64,000 bases of DNA from Chloroflexi bacterium HGW-Chloroflexi-4 (GCA_002840715.1 PHBW01000009.1:44472-108471); one strand, 5' to 3'; shown: positions 51,228-60,300, counted from the first letter of the stretch. The notes: a model not told the origin generated them from the letters alone. Translations and numbers: made by a program.

Positions 51228-51290
51228 AATGTTGAATAACGTATGGCTATCAACACAGGGTAACGTATATGGACGTCTAGAGGAGGATGG

Positions 51291-52004
51291 ATGCCAAAAA
51301 TCAGTGACGAGGGCGGCGAAGTTGTCATACTTATTTCGGCCAACGCCGAGTGGACGGCTGTCATGCAGTATTTTCACCAGCCTGACGTGGAAAAATCTCC
51401 TTTTGGTTCATATTTTCATCTTCAGCTAGGCGGCCGTGAGGCTGTGCTCTTTTTCGGGGGGTGGGGCAAGATTGCCGCTGCCGCCAGTGCACAATACGTG
51501 ATTGACCGCTGGCAGCCGGGCTTGGTGATCAATCTGGGCACCTGTGGCGGTCTCGAAGACAAAACCCGCGTGGGTGAAATTCTGCTGGTTGAAAAAACCC
51601 TAGTTTACGACATCTATGAACGCATGGGCGACCCCGTCCAGGCGGTTGAGCACTACACCACTTCTATTGATCTGTCTTTTCTCAGTGAGCCTTTTCCGCA
51701 AGTGGTAAGGCGCTCGCAGCTTGTCTCTGCTGATCAGGATATTGACCCCGACCTGGTACACAAGCTGGTGGACGATTTTGACGCAATCGCCGCGGATTGG
51801 GAATCCGGCGCCATTGCGTGGACGGCGCACAAGAACAATGTGCCCTGCCTGATCTTGCGCTCGGTCAGCGACCTCGTCGATCCGCTGGGCGGAGAGATTT
51901 ACGAGAGTGAAGAATTCAAAGACCGCGCCGAGAATGTCATGCTCCCCCTCCTGCGAACCCTCCCCAACTGGATCCGCTGCGCGTTCTGGGGTTTAAAATC
52001 GTAG
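51291..52004 (+). CDS. MTA/SAH nucleosidase-like phosphorylase-superfamily protein
   Basis: PNP/UDP phosphorylase-fold protein of 237 residues. NLGTCGGLEDKTRVGEILLV is the phosphorylase-family core, and DWESGAIAWTAHKNNVPCLILRSVSD (quoted in part) corresponds to the region with the conserved Glu-Ser/Glu-Xaa and Asp of nucleosidases. The family includes methylthioadenosine/S-adenosylhomocysteine nucleosidases. The exact substrate is not fixed. A GGAGG ribosome site precedes the ATG. Its stop lies inside the hairpin at 52004. Confidence 0.8.
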   Translation: MPKISDEGGEVVILISANAEWTAVMQYFHQPDVEKSPFGSYFHLQLGGREAVLFFGGWGKIAAAASAQYVIDRWQPGLVINLGTCGGLEDKTRVGEILLVEKTLVYDIYERMGDPVQAVEHYTTSIDLSFLSEPFPQVVRRSQLVSADQDIDPDLVHKLVDDFDAIAADWESGAIAWTAHKNNVPCLILRSVSDLVDPLGGEIYESEEFKDRAENVMLPLLRTLPNWIRCAFWGLKS

Positions 52005-52061
52005 GGGCGGTTCCACGCGAACTCTGCGTCCCCGAGCGAAGCGAGTGGGACGAACCGCCCC
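52004..52061. repeat. Compound palindromic element between convergent genes
   Basis: GGGGCGGTTC (52004-52013) pairs with GAACCGCCCC (52052-52061), enclosing a second stem CGTCCC/GGGACG around a GAGCGAAGCGAG loop. It begins at the last base of the nucleosidase stop codon. Related GCGAAGCG-containing sequences occur at 59200 and 63680, so it may be a dispersed extragenic palindrome; it could also act as a terminator. Confidence 0.6.
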
Positions 52062-52095
52062 GAATCACACATAACATTTGGTTTTCTGAAAAACC

Positions 52096-53898
52096 TTATT
52101 TCCCCAACCTTGCCCGTTCTTCTTCAACAATTGATATATCCAGCTTCTTGAACAGCGCAACCGGCTGCCTGAGTGGATCGCCCGCTTTGAGCTTGCTCGG
52201 TTCCCACTTGCCCGTGGCGCCGGTGGGATCGTAGCGCAGCACTTTGTGTTCGCCGAGTGTATCTTTGAGGGTTTCGGTGGTTTGTGTGCCAAAGAGGCTG
52301 CCGTCATACCCCATGAAACCGTGCAGTTTGTCTGATGTGAAGGGCAAAAATGGCGCAAAAAGGATCTTGAGCGAGTCAATCGCCTTGAGCGCAGTAAAGA
52401 TCGCCCGGGCGGCGGTGGCTTTATCTGTCTTCACCTGCTGCCAGGGGGCGGTCACATCCAGATACTTGTTCACCTCTGAGGCTAATCGCATGGCTTCAGC
52501 CGCCGCGGCGCGCAGTTTAACTGTGTCAATCAAATCGCCGACGGTTTCAAATCCGCCTTCAATGGTCTTGAGCAGGTCGTTATCCAGCTCGGTCAGTTCG
52601 CCGGGGTCGGGCACCTGGCCCTCCCAATATTTGTTGCAGAAAGACAAAACGCGGTTGGCTAGGTTGCCCCAGGTGGCTACTAGCTCGTCGTTGTTGCGGT
52701 GATAGAACTCGTCCCAATCCCAATCGGTATCTTTGGATTCAGGCATATTAACAGTCAAATAATAGCGCAGCGCATCAGGGTCGTAGCGGGTCAAAAAGTC
52801 GCGGCCCCAAACGCCCCAGTTGCGGCTGCCCGAAATTTTCTGTCCTTCAAGGTTCATGAACTCGTTGGCAGGAACATCATAAGGCAGCACCAGCGGCTGC
52901 GGATTCGCAGCGCCCATTACCTCGTCAAAGGCTTTGCCTGCGCCGATCAACTCGGCCGGCCAAATCACCGCGTGAAAAGGGATGTTATCCTTGCCGATGA
53001 AATAGTAGGTGCGGGATTCAGAGTTCTGCCACCAGTTGCGCCAGGCATCCGGGTTGCCGGCGAGCTGCCCCCACTCGATTGAGGCGGAAAGATAGCCGAT
53101 CACGGCCTCAAACCACACATACAGACGTTTGCTTTCCCATTCCTTGCCCACTTCCATCACTTCTTCCGGCAGGGGGATGCCCCAATCAAGGTCGCGCGTG
53201 ATGGCGCGTCCGTGCAGGCTGTCGGCCAGGATCTGTCCCAGCGATTGGCGCATCACGTTCGGACGCCAGTAGCTGTCGCGGATCTTGAGAAAATCGACCA
53301 CGTGGTTCTGCAGTTTGGCCAGGTCAATGTAGAAATGTTCCGTCGAACGCAGCTCGGGGGTCGAGTTGTCAATTTTGGATTTTGGGTTGATCAATTTTTC
53401 AGCTTCAAGCAGGTTGCCGCATTTGTCGCATTGATCGCTGCGCGCCCCTTCGTATCCGCAGATGTAGCAGGTGCCTTCCACGTACCGGTCCGGCAGAAAG
53501 CGGCTTTGACTGGGGGCGTACCACTGCATCTGGCTTTCGGTGTAGAGATAGCCGTTCTTCTTCAGCGCCAGAAACACGGATTGTGAGATCTTCTGATGGT
53601 TCTGGGTGTGAGTGCTGGTGAAGAGGTCATAGTTCAACCCAAGCTGTTGAAAGAGATCAATGAAGCCTTCGTGAAAGCGTTCATAGACCGCCAGCGGGGT
53701 CGTGCCTTCCGCATCGGCGCGCACGGTGATGGGTGTGCCGTGTGAGTCCGAGCCTGAGACCATCAACACCTGGTTGCCCTTCAAGCGCTGATAGCGCGCG
53801 AAAATATCGGCGGGCAGATAAGAGCCTGTCAGATTGCCGACGTGGATCTCGGCATTTGCATATGGCCAGGCAGCGGATACCAGGATGGGAACGGACAT
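52096..53898 (-). CDS. metG: Methionyl-tRNA synthetase
   Basis: Class I aminoacyl-tRNA synthetase of 600 residues. The HIGH-type motif is YANAEIHVGNLTGSYL and the KMSKS loop reads KISGS (in LEGQKISGSRNWG). A zinc knuckle CYICGYEGARSDQCDKCG precedes the catalytic insertion. The anticodon-binding helical domain contains AAAEAMRLASEVNKYLD. The KISGS variant is seen in the archaeal/MetG-2-type branch of the family. No C-terminal tRNA-binding (OB-fold) appendage is present. It is probably the sole methionine charging enzyme; the gene stands alone. Confidence 0.95.
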   Translation of the reverse strand: MSVPILVSAAWPYANAEIHVGNLTGSYLPADIFARYQRLKGNQVLMVSGSDSHGTPITVRADAEGTTPLAVYERFHEGFIDLFQQLGLNYDLFTSTHTQNHQKISQSVFLALKKNGYLYTESQMQWYAPSQSRFLPDRYVEGTCYICGYEGARSDQCDKCGNLLEAEKLINPKSKIDNSTPELRSTEHFYIDLAKLQNHVVDFLKIRDSYWRPNVMRQSLGQILADSLHGRAITRDLDWGIPLPEEVMEVGKEWESKRLYVWFEAVIGYLSASIEWGQLAGNPDAWRNWWQNSESRTYYFIGKDNIPFHAVIWPAELIGAGKAFDEVMGAANPQPLVLPYDVPANEFMNLEGQKISGSRNWGVWGRDFLTRYDPDALRYYLTVNMPESKDTDWDWDEFYHRNNDELVATWGNLANRVLSFCNKYWEGQVPDPGELTELDNDLLKTIEGGFETVGDLIDTVKLRAAAAEAMRLASEVNKYLDVTAPWQQVKTDKATAARAIFTALKAIDSLKILFAPFLPFTSDKLHGFMGYDGSLFGTQTTETLKDTLGEHKVLRYDPTGATGKWEPSKLKAGDPLRQPVALFKKLDISIVEEERARLGK

Positions 53899-53945
53899 AC
53901 AGCACCTCTTTGTGATTTAGTGCTTGTATTTTAACACGAATAAAT

Positions 53946-53984
53946 ATGATGATGCTGACTTGACATTCAAGGCAGCATCATCAT
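53946..53984. terminator. Hairpin between lipoprotein and metG
   Basis: ATGATGATGCTG (53946-53957) is complementary to CAGCATCATCAT (53973-53984), with a 15-base loop. It lies downstream of the lipoprotein gene on the minus strand and upstream of metG. A T-rich tract follows on the plus side. Probable terminator for the lipoprotein transcript. Confidence 0.6.
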
Positions 53985-54015
53985 TTTCTTTTCAACGATT
54001 ACTTTTGATATTGAT

Positions 54016-54684
54016 TCATTTAACTAACCCTAATGAAATAGGATAGAGAATATTTTCTTCGTTAGGGAGTATTCCTGTAACGGCAAAATTATCCACATTA
54101 TCTTGGTTTACCCAATAATCCCCGGCATATTTACCAAAGTTCTGAGTATCAAAAACTCGTTTGTTAACCGAATTTGGGATATTAATTGACATGGAGAGTT
54201 CTTTGCCTATAACATTTTTTGAATCCAAATATGTTTTACCTAATCCAAAAATTGAAACAAAATATTCAAATGCCCGTTCTCCCAGATGGTCCAAAATTGT
54301 TGGATCTTGCACTGGATTCAATCCCCAATAGAACAGTTTATTTTCATTTTTATCGTAGATTCCAACAGGTATTTGATAATCTCCGCATAAAAGAAAACCT
54401 TGCGCCTCAATACCGGGAAGTATTTCTATTATTGCAAATGAAAAATCTGTGATTGTGCAACGATAGATATAATCTCCTATACTGTCACGCTCGAGTTGAG
54501 TCCAAGGTGTCACGGTTTTGGTTATGGTTGAGGTTGGTGTTGAAGTGACAGTAGGTACTGTCTTTTGAGTAGGTGTATGGGATGGATGTGGGGTGTTTGA
54601 TAATGTTGTTTCTGGTGGAATGGGCGAGTAGCAGGATGTAAGTAATAATGAAGTTACGACAATAAATAATATTGCTTTTTTCAT
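54016..54684 (-). CDS. Hypothetical lipoprotein with Thr/Pro-rich linker
   Basis: Signal peptide with lipobox LTSC (Cys18 from the ATG at 54684); the longer frame to 54744 has no signal-peptide logic. A Thr/Ser/Pro linker follows, typical of surface lipoproteins in this window. The mature domain (about 50-220) shows no recognised motif. It follows the next minus-strand gene by 66 bases and may be co-transcribed with it. Function unknown. Confidence 0.7.
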   Translation of the reverse strand: MKKAILFIVVTSLLLTSCYSPIPPETTLSNTPHPSHTPTQKTVPTVTSTPTSTITKTVTPWTQLERDSIGDYIYRCTITDFSFAIIEILPGIEAQGFLLCGDYQIPVGIYDKNENKLFYWGLNPVQDPTILDHLGERAFEYFVSIFGLGKTYLDSKNVIGKELSMSINIPNSVNKRVFDTQNFGKYAGDYWVNQDNVDNFAVTGILPNEENILYPISLGLVK

Positions 54685-54750
54685 GAATGCTCGCAATTGA
54701 TAAAGAAGATGAGTTGCAATTATTTGATTAATTATAAATGACATTACTTT

Positions 54751-55440
54751 TCAGAATTCCAAAGCATCCGGCCACGGAAAGCCGCCCGGGTCAGTTTCAA
54801 AAAGCTCAATTAACTTCTCATTATTGTGCCCATGAATTTGATCGAGAAAAGGAAAATCTTGCGGTGACACCATTATTTTTGCAACTGGCTCTATCGATTG
54901 GTCGCATATCCAATGCGGAAACATTATCTCTGTCCCTTGAATCTGCTGAACCGGTTCCTGTTTGAATAATTGCCTCGGCAAAATATACACGACGCCGTTG
55001 CACCAGGGCTGTTTGATGAGTACGGATTGCGTGATCGAAAAGAAATACAGGGGATCACTCCATTGAGGCGTGTTGATTCGAGCTTGCAGGCAGGAATTAA
55101 ATAAAGTGACTTCCGGATACTTTTTCCGGTCAATTATGGCAAAATAGAGCACCCAGATCCCATCCGTGGTGGCATAGATGGCATGTTGATTGCTATAAGC
55201 TTTTTTGTCTATGGCTTTCCTTGGCTCTACATGATTGATATCCTGGGTTTGTGAGCCGTGAAGCACAAGATCATTGGTTTCGCACAGGTAAGACAGAAAT
55301 TGCCATTTTGGGTAAGGGAGGGAATAGTGGATAAACTCCCCGTTGGGAGTTGAAGAAAACAACTGATTAAAGGCATTTGCCATTTCAGATGTTATTTCAA
55401 ATTGCGGTCGGGGAAGAAGATAATTTGGTGCGTCCATCAT
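54751..55440 (-). CDS. Hypothetical protein with HGS motif
   Basis: A 229-residue soluble protein. The segment LVLHGSQTQDINHVEPR followed by NQHAIYATTDGIWVLYFAIID resembles, in spacing, the HGS and later Tyr/Glu-type regions of ADP-ribosyltransferase-fold proteins. This is only a visual resemblance. No toxin-antitoxin partner is seen. The gene precedes the hypothetical lipoprotein on the same strand. Confidence 0.6.
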   Translation of the reverse strand: MMDAPNYLLPRPQFEITSEMANAFNQLFSSTPNGEFIHYSLPYPKWQFLSYLCETNDLVLHGSQTQDINHVEPRKAIDKKAYSNQHAIYATTDGIWVLYFAIIDRKKYPEVTLFNSCLQARINTPQWSDPLYFFSITQSVLIKQPWCNGVVYILPRQLFKQEPVQQIQGTEIMFPHWICDQSIEPVAKIMVSPQDFPFLDQIHGHNNEKLIELFETDPGGFPWPDALEF

Positions 55441-55546
55441 AATGTCTAATATGGTTTATTGTTTTAGGTGTGAAATAACAAAACATTTAATGAAATTATA
55501 CACAGATTACAATTTACAGCGTCATTGGATCATTCTTGTAAGAAAT

Positions 55547-56191
55547 TTAACCCTTCATGCGCACGTTCAACGTCGCGACCTTGCGCTCGCCCCCATCTCC
55601 TGATGCAAAATCCTTCAACGCATACCCGTAATACATAAAGCCTTCCGGGCCGTACTTCTTCTCTGACCCATTAATATAATCTTCCTCCACTGCCGCGGAG
55701 AGCACCTCACCGATCACCAGCGACTGGATTCCCAACCCGGAGAGATCATTCACACTTTTGTGACGGCACTCCAACGACATGAAGGCTTCCTTGATGCGCG
55801 GCACCGCGATCTGGCTGGCCGGCTCCTGTGTAAAACCGCCCACCTCGAACTCATCCGCTTCATAGTTGTTCTTGAAAATCGTCTCGTAACAAGGACCGTA
55901 ATAACTGGCATTGATGAAGTTGATGCAGAACACCTTGTCGCGCAATATATTTTGATAGGTGTGCGACTTTACCAGCAGCGGGGTCATCACGTAATACCCG
56001 CCGCAGTCACCGTAAAAAGAACTCCACCCTTGAAAACACACATTCGGTTTGCCGTTCTCTTTGAGCGTGGTGATCAAAAACAATGCATGCGGAATGCCCA
56101 GTGCCATTTCAAAGTGCGAAAAGATCTTAAACTCCCCCGGCCAGCGGTCAACAAAATTCTCCGGCTTTTCCCCGCCAATTTCAATTTTCAT
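55547..56191 (-). CDS. Flavin reductase-family flavoprotein
   Basis: FMN-binding split-barrel protein (flavoredoxin/flavin-reductase-like), 214 residues. Typical elements are FLITTLKENGKPNVCFQGWSS (quoted in part), LRDKVFCINFINASY and EAFMSLECRHK. The start is the ATG at 56191, where AGGGG lies six bases upstream; an extension to 56284 lacks a ribosome site. It probably shuttles electrons from NAD(P)H or a reduced partner. Substrate unknown. Confidence 0.83.
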   Translation of the reverse strand: MKIEIGGEKPENFVDRWPGEFKIFSHFEMALGIPHALFLITTLKENGKPNVCFQGWSSFYGDCGGYYVMTPLLVKSHTYQNILRDKVFCINFINASYYGPCYETIFKNNYEADEFEVGGFTQEPASQIAVPRIKEAFMSLECRHKSVNDLSGLGIQSLVIGEVLSAAVEEDYINGSEKKYGPEGFMYYGYALKDFASGDGGERKVATLNVRMKG

Positions 56192-56443
56192 CCTGACCCC
56201 TTTTCTGGTTAAGAACCGGCATTCCAATTTATCATCTGTAAAGTCAGTTGCATCAAATCCATTGATACACTCTGAAATGATCAATTTATTTTAGCAAAAA
56301 CCCCAAAAAATGACGACATCATTAAAAGATTCCTATCCATCCCACTTTTTTCAGGTGTCATGCGTTTTGCTGTGATCACTTAAATACTGAATTTGATGTG
56401 AGTTATTGTTCAAATTCCGCAAATAATTATTCAGAGCTTGGAA

Positions 56444-57079
56444 TTATTTTTCACCCTTGATTTCTGCAATGAGTTGTTCAATAAACAGGTTAAGAAATTC
56501 TCTTCGGTTTTTGGCAATTTCTCTGGCAGTTTGCGTAAAAAGTTTTTGTTCAACTTTTTGAATTTTAAATAAATACTCATGATACGCACTGTATAGCTCA
56601 TCAGGCTTTTTTGTCCAGTTTTCTAAAAACTGTTGTGATGGGCGAACATCAATATGGCTTCCATCAATTGCAGCACAAAGCATTGTTCGAATTGCACCAA
56701 TAGCACCAAGTACATCCAGGTTTTCGCTGTCACTAATACACTTGGCCTCAATGGTTGCAGGTATTTCACTGTCACATCTATAACGATGTGTTCTTATACA
56801 ATGCTGAACAGCCTTGATGCGATCTTCTGACCAACCTTCGTTCTGCAAGATTCTGCCTGCAAAATTTGCTGAAAGCAAGTGGTGCTGTTCACGAGCTTCG
56901 CTGCCAGGAACTGTGCCTTCAACGTCATGCAGCAGAGCAGCAGCATGGACGATATCAAGGTCTGCGTTTTCAGCCAGTGCCAACCGTTCTGAAATCTTAT
57001 AAACTCTTTCAATATGAGAAAAACCATTTACTACATTGATATGTTCGTACCAAATGAGGGCATTTTCCAAGGTTAACAT
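56444..57079 (-). CDS. HD-domain phosphohydrolase
   Basis: A 211-residue protein with metal ligands in order: GFSHIERVYKI (His), LLHDVEGTVPG (HD), HH in EQHHLLSANFAG, HCIRTHRYR (His), and SDSENLDVLGAIG (Asp). The family hydrolyses phosphate esters of nucleotides or similar compounds. It follows the DUF4405-like gene by 12 bases and is likely in the same unit as the two membrane proteins upstream. Confidence 0.87.
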   Translation of the reverse strand: MLTLENALIWYEHINVVNGFSHIERVYKISERLALAENADLDIVHAAALLHDVEGTVPGSEAREQHHLLSANFAGRILQNEGWSEDRIKAVQHCIRTHRYRCDSEIPATIEAKCISDSENLDVLGAIGAIRTMLCAAIDGSHIDVRPSQQFLENWTKKPDELYSAYHEYLFKIQKVEQKLFTQTAREIAKNRREFLNLFIEQLIAEIKGEK

Positions 57080-57091
57080 ATTGCTCCAGAA

Positions 57092-57646
57092 TTAGTTATC
57101 AGTGAACGTGGTTTTTTCCTTAACTTGATGGTACTGTTCTAAGTCAGGTTTCCTAATAGCCATAAAGTTGCGTAATGTAAAAATGATCCATTTACGATGA
57201 AATGTGAGGTGTACAATGGCTAGCGTAAGCCAGGCTAATCCAAAACCGACATGAAGGCGGTTAAGGGTGGGCATAAAACCAATCCATCCGCAAAGACGCA
57301 TCGCCCAGGAGAACATGCCAAAAATGACGGATGCAATATAGGTAAACCACATCACTCTGTTTACAATGCGGTTGGCGCGCAGTTTCTTTGGCATTTCTGA
57401 AATTCGCCGACCTCGCAACGCTTTAAGCCATTTCCAGTGCGCGACAACATGCAAAACAATTCCTGTAAATCCGATCATCGCGGTGTAGAGATGCATGGTC
57501 CGCCACACACTGAATGTAGATCCCAAAGAACTAAGCCCTTTCTCAGAATTGCCCAACCACAATAAAAAACCCGAGAGAGTGGTAATCAGCAGCGCAGCAA
57601 AAATGACTGCGTCGATCCAAAAATTCTTTTTAGTTTGATTCATCAT
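57092..57646 (-). CDS. DUF4405-like membrane protein with conserved His
   Basis: A 184-residue protein with about four membrane segments. His residues at TMHLYTA, GIVLHVVAHWKW, RLHVGFG and VHLTFHRKW fit a heme-coordinating four-helix bundle like cytochrome b-type DUF4405 proteins. The role is probably membrane electron transfer, by analogy. It lies in a minus-strand group with another membrane protein and the HD protein, opposite a TetR regulator. Confidence 0.78.
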   Translation of the reverse strand: MMNQTKKNFWIDAVIFAALLITTLSGFLLWLGNSEKGLSSLGSTFSVWRTMHLYTAMIGFTGIVLHVVAHWKWLKALRGRRISEMPKKLRANRIVNRVMWFTYIASVIFGMFSWAMRLCGWIGFMPTLNRLHVGFGLAWLTLAIVHLTFHRKWIIFTLRNFMAIRKPDLEQYHQVKEKTTFTDN

Positions 57647-57682
57647 TTCTATGACCTTTGATTTAACTTTTACTGTCTGGCT

Positions 57683-58339
57683 TTAGATTGCTGCGCTGAT
57701 GAGCTGTATTCCATAAGGGATGAATGCCGCAGCCATGAGTATTGAAGCGCTAAGATTAACGATTTCAAGTCCATCCGGAACACCAACCAGCAGCACACCT
57801 ACTAAAAATAGAATACTTTGCCAATTAGGAAGGGTATGGGTGGTGAGCAATGCAACCGTTTGAATAGCAAAGCCGATGGGCAGCAACAGGAGCCCCCACA
57901 TTAATACCAGCCATCCCTTTTTAGAGAATATGGCCAACAGCCCGGGTTGCATCTGCTCAAACTGTTTATCGGGGATCGTTTCAAGGGCGCTCATGGTCAG
58001 GCAGAAAGCCCCTTTATCTGCTGCCAGGATAATTGCACCTATGACTGCCATGGCGCCTCCTATCAATCCAGCCCAGGCCGATGGGCCATGCGAGAGCAGA
58101 TTCATAAAATGGATTGCCACCACAATGAGAAGGCTTGTGTTTAATAAGACCAATACATGTCCGAAGTGCAAAAGGTTTTCACCGCGGGCTCTTTTTATCA
58201 GCTCGCTTGCGCCAAGTAGACGGGGTTTGAATAATCCCTTGTGTCCTGCAAATGCAAAAACAAAAACAAGCGGGAAAATGATAAACGCAAGTCCGACACC
58301 TATTTGCTTGATCTGTTCCACCAACAATATTTCATTCAT
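57683..58339 (-). CDS. Polytopic membrane protein, unknown
   Basis: A 219-residue protein with about six hydrophobic segments, starting at MNEILL (58339), where AAAGGAG lies about nine bases upstream. Histidines in NLLHFGHVLVLL and AIHFMNLLSHG might bind heme or metal. I recognise no named family. It is transcribed away from the TetR-type regulator, which probably controls it. Confidence 0.7.
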   Translation of the reverse strand: MNEILLVEQIKQIGVGLAFIIFPLVFVFAFAGHKGLFKPRLLGASELIKRARGENLLHFGHVLVLLNTSLLIVVAIHFMNLLSHGPSAWAGLIGGAMAVIGAIILAADKGAFCLTMSALETIPDKQFEQMQPGLLAIFSKKGWLVLMWGLLLLPIGFAIQTVALLTTHTLPNWQSILFLVGVLLVGVPDGLEIVNLSASILMAAAFIPYGIQLISAAI

Positions 58340-58494
58340 CTTATTCACTCCTTTTGGTAATAAAAAATGTTCACGGGTATATAATTTTCTGAACAACATT
58401 ATCTTTTCTTATCTGCATTTTGCATATCAACAACCAGACCAAAAAGTCCCATATGGAACAAAAAAGGCTTTTTGTTCAGGAACGAGGTGATCGC

Positions 58495-59118
58495 ATGACA
58501 CACCAGCCGCCAGATCGTCGCTCGCAACGCACTCAGCAGGCATTAATCGACGCGCTGATTGCACTTTTATCCATAAAACACTACGACTCGATCTCCATCC
58601 AGGAAATTGTGGATAAGGCGAATGTTGGTCGCTCAACCTTTTACGCCCATTTTCAAACCAAGGATGACTTGTTAGTCATGGGTTTTACACGTGTTTTGGA
58701 TATGCTTCTGGGATGTGTGGTTTTCAGTGAAAGAGATGATCATTTGGAATTGGATACCACGGCTTTATTCCAGCATGCCAGTGGACATTATGAACTCTAC
58801 AAAACGTTAACCTGGGGTTCGGGTATGGAAATACTTACAAGAGATGGACACAACATGCTTGGCTTGAAAATCCAGGAGCGTTTAACTCAGCTCATGGCAG
58901 ATGACAAAAAACCTTCAATTTCTCTTTCGATATTGTCTTATCATTTGGCAGGTTCATTGCTTCTTTTGCTCAAGTGGTGGCTTGATAACAAAATGCCAAA
59001 CACTCCACAGCAAATGAATGATATCGTCCAGCAGTTGGTGATGCCAGGCATCAGATCAACTCTCAGCTTTGTTGAAAATGGGGTTCTTAATCACAATAAC
59101 GTAAAAGCACCTTGTTGA
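58495..59118 (+). CDS. TetR/AcrR-family regulator
   Basis: DNA-binding repressor of 207 residues. The N-terminal helix-turn-helix is QALIDALIALLSIKHYDSIS, IQEIVDKANVGRSTFYAHFQTKDDLL (quoted in part), which is typical of TetR. The start is the ATG at 58495, with GAGGTGA upstream; earlier in-frame starts lack ribosome sites. Effector unknown. It is divergent from the membrane-protein operon, so autoregulation and control of that operon are likely. Confidence 0.9.
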   Translation: MTHQPPDRRSQRTQQALIDALIALLSIKHYDSISIQEIVDKANVGRSTFYAHFQTKDDLLVMGFTRVLDMLLGCVVFSERDDHLELDTTALFQHASGHYELYKTLTWGSGMEILTRDGHNMLGLKIQERLTQLMADDKKPSISLSILSYHLAGSLLLLLKWWLDNKMPNTPQQMNDIVQQLVMPGIRSTLSFVENGVLNHNNVKAPC

Positions 59119-59234
59119 TAGTCTAGGCGATCAGGTTTGTCATTTTCGAATCACGAATCCGCGTTTTTTGCGCACCACCTGTCCCCAGTATTATAGGGGC
59201 GAGCTGCGAAGCGGCAAGAGGTGACGTATCTACC

Positions 59235-59624
59235 TTACAAACAAATCCACTCTTCAGCCTGATCCAAATCGTAAAAAATCTTTACCCTTGAATTGCGGTT
59301 CACTGAAATCGTTTCGAAAAACCTGAATTTTTCCATGTTTTTTTGATCAGGATTCATATAGATTGCCCGCTTGGCTTCATGAGGATTAACTTTATTGGTT
59401 TTCAATGTTTTAATCCAGAACTCATAGAGTGAAAGAATATCCAGTGTGCCCAAAAGCAAGGTGGTTTCACGAAAATCACCAATGATTCTGTTACATTGAT
59501 GTTCATTGATGACCTTGCCGGCTTCCATTATTGCTGTCCGAATGGTTTGAATATCAATTTCACCCGCCAGTGTAATCATAATGTAGCGTTTTTCTTCTAT
59601 AAATTTGATCGAATAGTTCATCAA
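59235..59624 (-). CDS. STAS/SpoIIAA-like small protein
   Basis: A 129-residue protein with the beta-alpha pattern of STAS/SpoIIAA-like modules (IMITLAGEIDIQTIRTAIMEA, GDFRETTLLLGTLDILSLYEF in part). Such modules bind partners or lipids. No partner is evident. A long hairpin lies upstream of it. Confidence 0.65.
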   Translation of the reverse strand: MMNYSIKFIEEKRYIMITLAGEIDIQTIRTAIMEAGKVINEHQCNRIIGDFRETTLLLGTLDILSLYEFWIKTLKTNKVNPHEAKRAIYMNPDQKNMEKFRFFETISVNRNSRVKIFYDLDQAEEWICL

Positions 59625-59654
59625 TGGCTCGATAGAGGTTTATTTGGGATCCAT

Positions 59655-59705
59655 ATAGTTATATAAGTTTACATTAAAATCTTCTAATGTAAACTTATAA
59701 CTATC
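59655..59705. repeat. Long inverted repeat
   Basis: TATAAGTTTACATTA (59662-59676) and TAATGTAAACTTATA (59685-59699) form a 15-base-pair stem with an 8-base loop, extendable with a 2-base bulge to about 24 pairs. It sits upstream of the STAS-like gene and downstream of the nucleotidyltransferase remnant. It may be an operator or transcript terminus. Confidence 0.75.
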
Positions 59706-59745
59706 AAAGTTGTGAGTTGTCTGGGCGGTGGCTATTAAAAACGTA

Positions 59746-59832
59746 TTATTGGGGTGCTAATTTTTCAGTTTGGTTCATGACACATTTTATGAATTCCAAA
59801 ATCTCATCCAGCACGGATTGCTCTGTTGCGGC
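59746..59832 (-). pseudogene. 3' remnant of a second nucleotidyltransferase gene
   Basis: Directly after the stop of the GlcG-like gene, and in the same frame, 28 codons read ATEQSVLDEILEFIKCVMNQ and end in a stop. This matches the C-terminus of the nucleotidyltransferase at 60386-61228 (AEQSVLDESLAFMRDVVSM). At DNA level 59791-59825 matches 60425-60459 at 32 of 35 positions. The N-terminal part of this copy is gone, replaced by the GlcG-like gene. Confidence 0.75.
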
Positions 59833-60249
59833 TTATTTTTGGATAGAAGCCAAACCCATCATCGCCAATTCAATATCTTCTTCGGTTACCAATCCGCTCA
59901 CGCCTATACCACCTGCTACTTTTCCATCAAACTTGACGGGTATGCCGCCGCCAAAACCGGTAAACCGGCTGTCACCCATATAGGCCACGTCAAAACCATT
60001 ATTTGGATCTCGGGCAGCCTGTCCATATTCCAGGGTCGGTTTTTGTTCTCGTGCCGCAGTGAAGGCTTTGTTGGTGGCTATGGTGATCGAAGGCAGTGGA
60101 GCACCATCCATGCGTAAAAAGGCAATCAGCTCACCATGATGATCGACCACAGAAATGACGGCCGATTTTTGCCTGCGCTTTAGTTCATTTTTTATGGTCT
60201 CAATTATTTTTTCCGCTTCCTGGTGTCCAAGGCAGGTGATATTGTTCAT
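59833..60249 (-). CDS. GlcG/HbpS-family protein
   Basis: A 138-residue protein of the heme-degrading/HbpS-like family (PF03928 type). Conserved blocks are VVDHHGELIAFLRMDGAP, KAFTAAREQKPT, and GGGIPVKFDGKVAGGIGVSG. The family includes proteins from glycolate and corrinoid-related operons; the substrate here is unknown. It is followed without gap by the nucleotidyltransferase remnant. Confidence 0.88.
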   Translation of the reverse strand: MNNITCLGHQEAEKIIETIKNELKRRQKSAVISVVDHHGELIAFLRMDGAPLPSITIATNKAFTAAREQKPTLEYGQAARDPNNGFDVAYMGDSRFTGFGGGIPVKFDGKVAGGIGVSGLVTEEDIELAMMGLASIQK

Positions 60250-60300
60250 GCTTCTCCTAAGGTTTCAAAAATAAAAAATTATTTCATTGCCACATGTAAA

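Noticed and set aside
52699..53586. Plus-strand frames opposite metG
   Set aside because: Antisense to a complete methionyl-tRNA synthetase gene.
59717..59983. 88-codon plus-strand frame over the GlcG-like gene
   Set aside because: Antisense to the GlcG-like gene and the nucleotidyltransferase remnant.
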